Shown piece by piece: positions 1 through 8,916 of a stretch of DNA of 14,541 nt (position 1 is its first letter; the number at the start of each line of letters is the position of its first letter). The DNA is taken from the NCBI GenBank assembly GCA_028565635.1, contig JAOXYB010022947.1, forward strand, positions 2,200-16,740, given 5' to 3'. The notes under the pieces are model-generated. The model did not search any database. It was given only the letters and a program-made list of their open reading frames with translations, and was not told where the DNA came from. The DNA comes from Phoronis ovalis. Its lineage: Eukaryota; Phoronida; Phoronidae. Position numbers and translations under genes: made by a program.

Positions 1-136
1 GATGTGCAAAAGAATTGTTATTTTTGGAAACACATGTCTTCTGTCAAGTAACATAAGTTATGGAATTCATGGGATTGTCTGATGGGAAGTCGCATCTTTA
101 ACTTCAAAAAGGTGTTGCAGTTCGACATTTGACGCA

Positions 137-163
137 CGCAATGAGCAAGTAGCGTTCATTGCG
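137..163. other. Perfect 8-bp inverted repeat (hairpin)
   Basis: CGCAATGA at 137-144 and TCATTGCG at 156-163 are exact reverse complements around an 11-nt loop. The stretch is GC-richer than its surroundings and directly abuts the CTCF-like motif at 165. Confidence 0.6.
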
Positions 164-164
164 A

Positions 165-177
165 CCAGTAGGTGGCG
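165..177 (+). promoter_or_regulatory. CTCF-like binding motif
   Basis: CCAGTAGGTGGCG fits the bilaterian CTCF core CCASYAGRKGGCR at all positions. CTCF is an 11-zinc-finger architectural and insulator protein present across most bilaterians. A sequence match alone does not show occupancy. Confidence 0.45.
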
Positions 178-345
178 TACAACTGATTACTGAACTCTTC
201 TGTCATGAAAACAATAAATAGTTTCGACACCAATAAAAGTTTGTCCGGTAAAAGTTATATAGCCGTGATATTTAATTACTTCCATGTAGATATGTATTTG
301 CCATAATATGTTGAAAAATGGAGATAGACATATTTCATCTTTCAG

Positions 346-351
346 GTAAGA
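346..351 (+). promoter_or_regulatory. Candidate splice donor of a non-coding first exon
   Basis: TTTCAG|GTAAGA is an excellent 5' splice site by consensus. The CSGALNACT coding exon begins with a strong acceptor, so an upstream 5' UTR exon must exist, and this donor is one candidate. No promoter could be defined. Chance occurrence is possible. Confidence 0.25.
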
Positions 352-880
352 TAGAAAAGTATATGAGTGATAGGTCAAGAAATATTAATTAAGCTCCTAG
401 TCCTAGTCATCTAATTTATACAAAACTTTTATCAAAAGTGTAGGTCGCCGTTACAGTGTACTATGTATAATATATTTTACTTAGGTATCTGAGATGTCTG
501 AGAAAGCTCGTTAGTGTTACTTGTAGCAAAGCATACAGATTCTCCCCACCCAAAATGGATGCTCTAAATTATACCCTTTCTGTGCGCAGAATAGACTCGT
601 CCTTAACAGATTATAATTTGCTTATCTGCAAACAGATCTACAGATGGTTAAGTAATCAATTCACATGTCATTTCGCACCAAGGTGTGAGAACATGACATT
701 TTGTCCTTGTCTTGTCCGGTACTTCCTCCATAAGAACAACACGAAGATTAGGGCAAATGTTTTGCTCCTTTAACATGCAACTTGGATGCAAGATTACAGT
801 CGAGTTGACTGGAAACAACCAGATGTACAGTAGGTGTACAGCATGTGTCCCATGAACTGTCTCAGTTACCATAGCTGCAG

Positions 881-886
881 GTAATA
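881..886 (+). promoter_or_regulatory. Second candidate splice donor of a non-coding first exon
   Basis: GCTGCAG|GTAATA ends a stretch (about 545-880) that is richer in G and C than its flanks. It is an alternative to the donor at 346 for joining a 5' UTR exon to 4034. The small open frame inside (555-773) is not recognisable as a protein. Confidence 0.25.
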
Positions 887-2309
887 ATGTTTTGTTAAAA
901 GTTTATTGTTTCTTTCATAATTGCTTTTGTTTAATAATGCATTAAACATCATTGAAGACTAGGTCCTATATAGTAGCTGAATATTTGTGCAGATGGTGTT
1001 TTCCACTTTACATTTATTTAGATAAAACAAGGGGAATATATCCTATAATTTCTGTTACAAAGTTGAACAGTATTAGCAATCTTTAGCAAGCATTCATATA
1101 AAAGGTCAAGTTGCGGGGACTGTTAAAACATTTCTATACAGGATACTAGGTAGTTTTCTTATTTATTTGTAACTTTTTTCTAGTATGTATTGTGTTATTT
1201 GTAACTCAAATGAGTGAGGAGTACTTAGTATGCATTTGCCTGGATACTGTCAATCTATTTGTAATCTTATATAACAAATGTGAACATCTGTTTTTTACAA
1301 ATGTTAAACTTTACATATTGTATAATCCAAAAAATAAATAAACTATGTAACAATATACACCTATTACAAACTGGAAGCTAGTGCATACCAATTAATAAGA
1401 ACATTGGTTGTTTAAATCAAATATAAGACAGTGGAAGATTTAGTACTGTTCAGATTAATTGCGAAATATCGGTAAAATTAACAACCTGATGAAAGTTTGT
1501 GATACAAAAAAAATGTTTGTTCTGCTTTTATACTGACTTTAAATTCGTCTTTTTTTAAGCTATTAAAGTTGAAATACAAAATTCACTTTTATGGCAAAGC
1601 TGTAAAACAATATGAATTACAGTAGAAAGTTAAAAGTTTGAATGAACACTTTTAACATTTTGAAGAAAAAAAATGTACTAGTATATAACACAAACTTTGT
1701 ATAAACTCAGCTCAGTCTGATAAAAAAGAAACTATGTTTATTGTAAAAGCAGGAAATCAAGCTGTGTTGAGTGTTGGCATTTGAAAACAAATGTTAATGT
1801 TCATTTGTGTGAGATGATGTTGAATAACATTTCACAGACTCTTAATTTAATTTTTGAATGAGCAGTGTGTGTTAACTGCAAATAATAGACCTGTCAGTCA
1901 TTCATTGATCTTGCACCAGATAAGGTAGACTGACATTAGAAATATTAATTAGAGTTTTTTTTATAAATGCATTTGAAATATTTACATTATAGTACTAAAA
2001 TATATAAAACAGTTGCTAGAATAAAGTGCAATTTTGTCTGTGAAAGCTGTTTATACTGCTTAAAGCTGAATTCAGTATCATATGTTTTGGTGGTCTACTG
2101 TGTGTTTATGCTTTATATAAAATGTTTCTATATGTTTATATATATTTTCTCCTATAAATTCAAGGCTAAGACTGTCAGATTATTTTCTCCAAAGGAAAAT
2201 TAACATTTTAGACAAATCTTTTGAATTAATTTTAGGAAAATTATTTTTTAGAAAAGAAAAATTAGACATTATCTTAAATTACGGAGCCAACTAACATTAG
2301 TCTACAGAT

Positions 2310-2345
2310 AAGGATATAAAATGGAGAGCTCTATTTGATATCCTT
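2310..2345. repeat. 36-nt near-perfect palindrome
   Basis: The two 18-nt halves are reverse complements at 15 positions, plus one G-T wobble and two mismatches (one at the centre). The arms start AAGGATAT and end ATATCCTT around a central GAGCTC. It can extrude as a cruciform or fold as a hairpin. The stem does not extend outside, so it is shorter than a typical microRNA precursor. Confidence 0.7.
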
Positions 2346-2630
2346 GTGCCAGAATGGTGCAATGATATTCTAAACTTTCATTTGCAGTTCTTTTTCTAGG
2401 ACAATTGATTCACGAAAATGTTGTAAATTTTGCTGGGAATGTTAGAGCAAAATGTCCATGTCCTGATAATATGACACGGAGAGAAAGTGTTTTGCAACAA
2501 AAGATTCTCACCTCATTTTTCAACAATTTTTTAATAAGTTTGTTCTTCGGCTCATTTGCACTTTTAGACAGAGGTGTTCAAATACAATTTTACATTTGTT
2601 TTTTTTTTGAAGTTGTTAGATTTTTATTAT

Positions 2631-2762
2631 ACTGATATTTGATTATTATTATTACACTGATATTTGAATATGATTATGCTGATATTTGATTATTATTACA
2701 CTGATTTTTTTATAATTAGTACTCTGATATTTGAATATGATTATGCTGATATTTGATTATTT
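2631..2762 (+). repeat. Minisatellite built on CTGATATTTGA
   Basis: Six diverged units of about 20-25 nt, each starting with CTGATATTTGA or, in one degenerate copy, CTGATTTTTTT. Units alternate between a GATTATTATTAC form and a GAATATGATTATG form, giving a higher-order copy about 67 nt apart (from 2657 and from 2724). Confidence 0.85.
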
Positions 2763-3224
2763 ATCTACACATATAGTTTTACTTATTATGGTATCACAGA
2801 TAATATTCTATAAATACCATACAGCTCAGATATTTGGCTAATTATTTGATAAGTCTGCTTTTGTATACTTGCACTGTTTTTTGTTGAAGTAAAGGTTTTG
2901 TATTACAGAAAGGCTACATAAACATAATTATGTCCCTCATTTATTTGGACACTTTAAGGGTGGTCTGCAAAATTTGTGTAATCATTTTAATTTGGCTTCT
3001 TGCCTATAAATATGCCATCTGTTTTGATAAGCCTTGTATTGGAGTTATTAACATTTATAACTTTCTTAGGAATAGGATATCACATTTACGCATAAGATTC
3101 CTATTTTTCGGAAAGAAATAATAATGGTTTAAAAAGCCTACAGCTGCCAGTCTGGACAAGTTATTTGGTAAAATGAAAAAGAAATGGTTTCTTTAACATA
3201 CGATGAACATTAATTAGCTCTAAA
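2763..3224. other. Non-coding AT-rich stretch
   Basis: No recognisable gene. The open frame at 2930-3121 (+) gives a hydrophobic, unrecognised peptide without start context or splice support. Probably intron or 5' flank of CSGALNACT. Confidence 0.5.
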
Positions 3225-3438
3225 AACAGATATGGTTCTTATTACATGGTCAAAAAAATAGGGTAGGTAGGTAGAAAATTTATTTTACTTTTTTTATTTA
3301 TTGACCAAAACATAAAAAATACATTGAAAAGAATGACAAACACAGGTATTTGCTGAAAAATAGGCAAAAAAAGAACTAAGAAACTTTATGGTTGGGGTTA
3401 AAATTAGGGTCGGTCGGGTAACCAGAACCATGTCTATT
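3225..3438. mobile_element. MITE-like non-autonomous element with imperfect terminal inverted repeats
   Basis: The left end (3225-3251) and the reverse complement of the right end (3412-3438) match at 19 of 27 positions, including an exact ATGGTTCT core. Total length is about 214 bp with no coding capacity. Inside are a GGTAGGTAGGTAG run (near 3263) and AGGGTCGGTCGGG near the right end. From memory, similar motifs recur in mollusc sequences, but this is unchecked. No clear target-site duplication is visible. Confidence 0.6.
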
Positions 3439-4008
3439 TTGTTCTTAGGCCTTAACAAATCATGTTTTAAGTATTTTATTTTTACAGGTTTGTAGCATTA
3501 TTACTTTTAATTACTGGACAATTACTTCAGCTGCAACTGATTGCTATTTGACCTTAAAGGTGTGCATAATTTGTACACACTGTCCAAGTCTTTAAGTTTT
3601 TAATTCTTGAATACTTTGGTTAAATGCCCATTGCACTGTTAGGTATTACTTGCAATCAGTGAAATAAGAGCTCTTTAATTGTGCTCATGTATTCTGCCTC
3701 AACTATTTTAACTGTAGTCCAATACATCATGATCAAAGACCTGATGAAATGTAATTATATGATGCCCACTCATTTTTAAGTTTCTATTAGATCAAAAGTG
3801 AGTGACTTAGAGGGGTTAAGATCAATCACATAACAACAAGACTCAAAAGTTTCAAGTCACTTACCCCAAAATGTTTTACATCTCTTATAAAATTCATATA
3901 AAATTCACACAAATGGTAGAATTCCTGTTTTCCTAGATGTCATAATTTACAATAATGAAATACTTGTTTTGTGCAAATAATATATTACTATCAAAATAAA
4001 ATGCTTGG
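3439..4008 (+). other. Probable intron upstream of the CSGALNACT coding exon
   Basis: AT-rich sequence leading into the acceptor at 4033. No coding potential or recognisable element. It contains a small direct repeat, ATAAAATTCA, at about 3887-3907. Confidence 0.5.
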
Positions 4009-4033
4009 TGCTAATTTTTTTTTTCATTTTCAG
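4009..4033 (+). promoter_or_regulatory. 3' splice site of the CSGALNACT coding exon
   Basis: A branch-point-like TGCTAAT at 4009-4015 is followed by an almost pure pyrimidine tract and a terminal CAG. The exon therefore starts at 4034 and the ATG follows six bases later. The branch A (4014) lies about 19 nt from the AG, a normal distance. This implies at least one upstream non-coding first exon, which I cannot place with confidence. Splicing here also decides the start codon, because it removes the in-frame ATG at 3971. Confidence 0.85.
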
Positions 4034-4039
4034 TTGCAA

Positions 4040-5605
4040 ATGACTGAAGACAATATGAGAAACATGCCACGAATTCTATTGCTTCTGTTTGGACTGTGTG
4101 TCGCCACAATGATGTTCATCGCACGTTGTGGACTAAACATTGATGCTACTTTACGCACTGGTGCTATTATGACACAACAAGGAAACCAACACGAAAGAGA
4201 AATCCATGAGTTGAAACAACAATTAGCGCACCTTCAGGTACAATTAGAAATCATGAAAGAAGGTTTGAATAATTCTTCAGCGCAACGACACAGTTCACTA
4301 GACCAGGAGCAATCACAATCAAATCCAACTCAAGGTTTCAACTATGAAGAATTTTTAAATCGAAATTTAGAAAATGCAGAAATCTTGCATGGGATTTCCA
4401 TGGATAATGAATTTCAACTGTTCCCGTTTAATAGTTTTACATTGGATCCTGCCAGAATTTATTTAAACGATCCGGGGTTAGGGAAGCGTGTGGTGGAAAT
4501 GCCAATAGGTTTTAAACGAAAAGACTTAAATGAAATTGTGGAAAAAGCTATTGATGTACTAAGTGCAAAAACAAATTACGATGAGATCTACAGTCTTGCT
4601 GATTTTATTGAAGGCATATACAGAACAGAACCAACGTCTGGATCACAGTACGAGCTTTACTTCCGTCACAAAGATAGCAAAAAAGCTAGTATTAAGGACG
4701 AAATTCCAACTAAGTATTCAAAAGTTATTATGTTTAGACCATTTGCTCCTTTACAAGTTGTATCAACAGAGCATATTAACACCAACAAAGAATTAATTAA
4801 CTTAATTTTACCTCTTTCTGGGAGGTTAGAAAGTTTTAAAAATTTTCTTGATCATTTTGTTGAAGTTTGTGTCAAAAATGATAAAAGAATCTTTTTAACA
4901 GTTGTTTATTTTGGAACAGATGGACTGCCAAAAGCAAAATCAATGCTGTCACGACTTGCCAAGAAATTCAAATTTAAAGATATGAAGCTTGTCGCATTAA
5001 ATGAAACATTCTCACGTGGACGAGGTTTACAAGTTGGTGCTAAAAGTTGGCCTGCAGCCAAAGGTGATGTTTTGATATTTCTCTGCGATGTTGATGTGGT
5101 ATTTTCTGTATATTTTTTAGAGCGTTGCCGATTAAATGCAGAAAAAGGAGAAAGAGTATATTACCCAATAGTGTTCAGTTTGTATAATCCTCATGTCGTG
5201 TACAAACTTCACGAAATGCCGATACCTGGAGAAAATGAACAACTAGTGGTGTCTAAAGAAACAGGATTTTGGAGGGATTTTGGTTACGGCATGACTTGCC
5301 AGTATTTATCAGACTTCAATAAAGTGGGTGGTTTTGATGAACAGATTAATGGATGGGGAGGAGAAGACGTTATGCTATATCGTAAATATGTTAAAAGCAC
5401 TTTAATGACAATTCGTGCTACTGATCGAGGCATTTTTCATATTTGGCATGAAAAGAAATGTGATCCTGCACTCTCCTCTGATCAATATTCAAGCTGCATA
5501 CGGTCTAAGGCACTGAATGAAGCGTCCCATGCTCAATTAGGACTTTTAGCATTTAAAGATGAAATAGATATTCATAGGTCTTATAAAAAAAACAATAGAA
5601 GGTGA
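4040..5605 (+). CDS. CSGALNACT: Chondroitin sulfate N-acetylgalactosaminyltransferase (CSGALNACT1/2 family), complete
   Basis: Encodes a 521-residue Golgi type II membrane enzyme. The family transfers GalNAc from UDP-GalNAc in beta-1,4 linkage to glucuronic acid, starting chondroitin chains on the proteoglycan linker tetrasaccharide and also extending them. Seen in the protein: a short cytoplasmic tail, a membrane anchor at about 12-28, a predicted coiled-coil stem at about 51-75, and a C-terminal CHGN/GT7-type catalytic domain from about 250. Catalytic-domain landmarks are the metal-binding DVD (350-352), the KETGFW stretch (406-411), the GWGGED acceptor/acid motif (438-443) and HIWH (467-470). 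N-glycosylation sequons lie at N77/N78 and N321. Length fits the human enzymes (532 and 542 residues). An upstream in-frame ATG at 3971 is rejected because its extra 23 residues are translated polypyrimidine tract and acceptor; ATG 4040 sits six bases into the exon. The coding sequence has no intron, unlike the vertebrate genes. Family assignment is firm; orthology to paralogue 1 or 2 cannot be resolved. Confidence 0.95.
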   Translation: MTEDNMRNMPRILLLLFGLCVATMMFIARCGLNIDATLRTGAIMTQQGNQHEREIHELKQQLAHLQVQLEIMKEGLNNSSAQRHSSLDQEQSQSNPTQGFNYEEFLNRNLENAEILHGISMDNEFQLFPFNSFTLDPARIYLNDPGLGKRVVEMPIGFKRKDLNEIVEKAIDVLSAKTNYDEIYSLADFIEGIYRTEPTSGSQYELYFRHKDSKKASIKDEIPTKYSKVIMFRPFAPLQVVSTEHINTNKELINLILPLSGRLESFKNFLDHFVEVCVKNDKRIFLTVVYFGTDGLPKAKSMLSRLAKKFKFKDMKLVALNETFSRGRGLQVGAKSWPAAKGDVLIFLCDVDVVFSVYFLERCRLNAEKGERVYYPIVFSLYNPHVVYKLHEMPIPGENEQLVVSKETGFWRDFGYGMTCQYLSDFNKVGGFDEQINGWGGEDVMLYRKYVKSTLMTIRATDRGIFHIWHEKKCDPALSSDQYSSCIRSKALNEASHAQLGLLAFKDEIDIHRSYKKNNRR

Positions 5606-5805
5606 TAGATATCAACAGTGCCACTATGAAGTTTGTTGAACAATTTAATCATTAAAGATGGACCTCTTTATTTAAGAAAATGGTGCTATGCAATTTAATT
5701 ATCTGCTGCATGATTATATTTTAAAAGGAGTATAAATATGTCTAGTCAATCTTTACAAATCATAAAGAGATAAAAAGAGCAATAAATTTCTATCTAAAAA
5801 TGCCT
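5606..5805 (+). other. CSGALNACT: CSGALNACT 3' UTR (end approximate)
   Basis: The stretch after the TGA is AT-rich and has no long open frame. It contains AATAAA at 5781-5786, with a GT-containing stretch (TGCCTGTAGTGT) about 15-25 nt further on, as expected for cleavage near 5800-5815. An ATTAAA at 5651-5656 is a weaker, earlier alternative. The end is inferred. Confidence 0.55.
5781..5786 (+). terminator. Poly(A) signal AATAAA for CSGALNACT
   Basis: Canonical AATAAA hexamer 176 nt after the stop codon with a downstream GT-rich element. In sequence this AT-rich the hexamer also occurs by chance, so position relative to the gene is the main support. Confidence 0.55.
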
Positions 5806-8006
5806 GTAGTGTAAACAATGATTTATTAAAATATCTGTCCACAAATGAGATGCTTAGCTGGTTCTGTCTGCCTATGGCTGTTCTAAATAGTAAATCATTG
5901 CACGACAGTATAAGATGTTGGCGCGCGATCATCTACATCAATATCTGTGTGCCTGGTACTTTGTAACTTTGATTTGTAATCTTTATACATGATTCTGGCA
6001 TTTAACAAAAGAAACTTTTAGTCAGGATGGGAAAGGTTTCAGACATATCACTAATCACATAGTGTTTTTTGGGTGCTTACGTTACATGTATGTTAAAAAT
6101 TAAGTAACAAAAGAAAAGTTATTTGTGGAAAATAGTAACAATATGCAGGTTTCGGTCAAGTATCTGTGAACAAGTGGCTCAAGAAATCTAACTACCTGCT
6201 CACTGTAAAAGATAAAAGTGCACATTATGATAGCACTATGCCTTGTACTGTATGCTGAGGGGATATGAGGGTTTCAATTATATTTCATTGGTTAATAACT
6301 TGTTCATGAAACCCAATTTGCCATTACTACAAAGAGAAAAATTGTATATTTATATCATTAGGTACCCTCTATAAATTTTGAAACACTTCAATTATTGATT
6401 AAACCTATTGGGAAACGGCTCAAAACCTTTCAGTTGTTTGCTCTGAATAGCATCCTTAGCAGTGCATCAATATTTTAAAAGTGCATTCAACTAAGGATAG
6501 TGAGGCATTCAATCCAGTCATAATTGTTAAACAGGATATGATTATTAAGTCTATGAAAATGTCAGGAAAACAACAATTGAAACATTTGAATATTAGGTCA
6601 AATTTTGAGGTGTTGGGTTATCACATGATTGTGTAGTGTCACATAAAAGTACACAGACATATCTCTGATTACTCATTGTTTTTCTCATTAATATATTATA
6701 AAATTAATATTACATTAGCAAAATTGTTAAAGACATTTTACACATTTTATTTTCCTTCCAAAACCACGACAATTTTGCTAATTAAATAAATTGCAGATTT
6801 TGAAATAATAACCAAATAAACACACAACATTGTGATTGAAAACTGTATATGAATCTCATAAGTTATCTTATGGCAGTCTAAAAGTGTTAAAAATGTAGCA
6901 AACTATTAAAATATTTAAGAATTTTACATTAATATAAAAGTACCTATAGCTAACCACCTGATGCTAATTACTTTTTACATTGTGCATCTATAGTACTTGA
7001 CACAATAAAAATTTTACCATTTTGTGTTTTTGAAAGATCATGCAATTAGGTCATTTAATTAACAAAAACCATGTTAAAGATGACAGTTTTGCTGCAAAAA
7101 CTTTCTGACATGGATTAAATTATTTGAAAATAACATTTTCAACTCCCATGAATATGCATAGCTCTAGATCTGTATAGTTAATTAAACAAATATCACCTGC
7201 ACCCTACCTTTTACTAATAAGTTTTACAAGTCGAGCATAAAATATTTCCTGCTAATTAAATGTCGTCCTATGTTTTGCAGTAGTTAAGTACATGAGACCT
7301 AGGTACAATTGCCTTTGGCAGCAGAGCGATGTTGCTAAATATCTTTCTACTGCTGACAAGAATATAACTTTGTTATAACCAAGAAATGTGCATCACTTTC
7401 TTATATGGTTCACCGTAATTGGATCAGACGTTATAACCATTCTATGATTATTAGTTGTTTTCTGTGACAGAGGGTTGGTAGAAATTCACTTGGCCTTGTT
7501 TTCGGTGACAAATGATGCTGTAGGTCACATTTCCACTATGGGCTTTGTTGACTTTCTGTCCATTGCATTGAATGTGGTGGACTGTGACATTAGCGCTACC
7601 TGCTGGGCATACCAAGAATGAACAATGCAGTCGGAGGGATGGTAATGTGCCTACACTTGCTTTTCGGTAACAAGGCAGAGAAATCTCCAGACTAAAATGA
7701 ACTTCTCATACACTTCACTCCATACTAATAATAATTAATATGTGATCTGGGTCAGGACTATCAGACAAAGGAGACAACTCATGAAAAAACGACCCGAATA
7801 TCGGGAGCGTTAATTACATGTGTAATATCTCCAGTAATATCTACCACCTCTTCTAAAACAACAAAATTATTGTCGTGCAGTGATTTTGTTTAAAATATAA
7901 GCCTCAGTATGAAGATTTAGAAATGTGGTAACATTTTCTGTTACTCTTTGTTATCTAAGATCTGAACAGCAGAACACATAACTTTCTTTGAACTATGTAA
8001 ATATTG
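5806..8006. other. Intergenic region between convergent genes
   Basis: Tail-to-tail spacer, possibly including the unplaced 3' UTR of the ARM gene. It is mostly AT-rich, with a GC-richer stretch at about 7480-7680 that carries the reverse CTCF-like motif. Small palindromes CCCGA-ATA-TCGGG (7793-7805) and ATTACA-TG-TGTAAT (7813-7826) lie side by side. AAAGGAGACAACTC at about 7767-7780 resembles a motif I recall as common in mollusc genomes. No gene seen. Confidence 0.55.
7594..7606 (-). promoter_or_regulatory. CTCF-like motif, reverse orientation, one mismatch
   Basis: Read on the - strand, CCAGCAGGTAGCG matches the CTCF core except for one G-to-A change. It lies in a GC-richer stretch of the intergenic region between CSGALNACT and the ARM gene and points towards the motif at 165. 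Confidence 0.3.
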
Positions 8007-8115
8007 CTACATGGGTCTAGCTCTTTCTGGAGTATTTTGTAAAATAGTTGTTTGCACTGCATCCATAACCCCTGGAACCTCGGCAAAGCATTCAAGCATA
8101 TCCGCAGCACCATCT
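8007..8115 (-). CDS. ARM-repeat protein, last coding exon with stop
   Basis: 109 nt including the TAG at 8009-8007; fragment residues 322-357. The acceptor is TTTTGACATATATTGTAG, and the first base completes the Gly codon. It reads DGAADMLECFAEVPG, then a short helix ending ERARPM at the C-terminus. No AATAAA is visible on this strand within several hundred bases after the stop, so the 3' UTR end is unplaced. Confidence 0.82.
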
Positions 8116-8402
8116 CTACAATATATGTCAAAATGTAGGTTTGCAAGAATTGCAACATCTACAGAAATTCAATATCTAGAAAAAATTTAGTAAGTTCAGT
8201 GCCAATATACTTTTTCAAGATGTTCTCACTGAGGTCTCTATCACATAATATTCAAAAATTAAAATAAAAAATAATTACCAGAAAATAAAAGTAATTACAT
8301 TTGCAGTGATTTAATAAATATATTAGTCTGTGGAATAAGATACATATCAAAAATAACTATTTCTACTGTAGGTAGAAACAATACTGTTGCATGAACTTTT
8401 AC

Positions 8403-8533
8403 CCCATGAGTGCTGTTATTGTCTGGTGAGTGGAATGTGTGAGTAGGTGCAACATGGCTCGCATGCCTTGGTACCTTATTGGATCATTTTGGGATTTTAA
8501 ACATAACTTAACAATTTGTGGTGCATATGGTAA
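8403..8533 (-). CDS. ARM-repeat protein, exon
   Basis: 131 nt; fragment residues 279-322, leaving two bases into a Gly codon. The acceptor is AACTTTTTAG and the donor ATGGG|GTAAAA. It reads LPYAPQIVKLCLKSQNDPIR and GMRAMLHLLTHSTHQ, an ARM repeat. The donor overlaps an in-frame TAA, so retention of the next intron would end the protein right after ALMG. Confidence 0.85.
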
Positions 8534-8916
8534 CTAAAAAGTTAAAAGAAAAATTAAAACATAAACAACAAAATACAAATAATATCTGTGTCTGGCAATA
8601 AGGATACATTGAAAAATGACAAGAACATATCAACATAGAACAACTACAAACTACTAAAAATTCCATGGCTTAGTGCAAGAGCCACTTGAGAAAAAATATG
8701 AGATCCGGGAGGACAATTTTATACCCCCTAACACACTGAAAAACAAAAGTGGCAAATAATAGCCAACAAAAAATAATAATGAAATTTAGTCTCTTGAGGC
8801 TTGATTCTAGAAACAGTTTTTTTATTTTTTATAAATATTTTTTATTCCAAAAACACAATGCAATACACAAACTAGAACGGAAACAGTAATAAACTAGATA
8901 GCCTTTTAGCAAAGGC

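Larger units (their letters stand above)
178..2309. other. 5' flank of CSGALNACT, no confident gene
   Basis: AT-rich sequence without recognisable coding exons. Short open frames at 187-378 (-), 555-773 (+), 648-872 (-) and 1967-2203 (+) encode low-complexity or unrecognisable peptides with no splice context. It may hold a first exon, promoter or first-intron sequence of CSGALNACT. Confidence 0.5.

Noticed and set aside
555-773. 72-residue open frame on the + strand
   Set aside because: Not recognisable; it could fall in a 5' UTR exon ending at 880, but nothing supports translation.
2405-2635. 76-residue open frame on the + strand beginning with a non-ATG codon
   Set aside because: No start context, hydrophobic low-complexity tail, no splice evidence or recognisable motif.
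3971-4039. In-frame upstream ATG adding 23 residues to the CSGALNACT protein
   Set aside because: The extension is translation of a branch point, polypyrimidine tract and CAG acceptor; the mature exon starts at 4034.
4563-4796. 77-residue open frame inside CSGALNACT in another frame
   Set aside because: A shadow of the real coding sequence with no independent features.
7779-7852. Possible alternative last exon of the ARM gene on the - strand, opening after TTGTTTTAG with 23 sense codons
   Set aside because: Its phase does not fit the preceding exon (joining to the Gly split codon gives an early stop), and the exon at 8115 gives a clean in-frame end.
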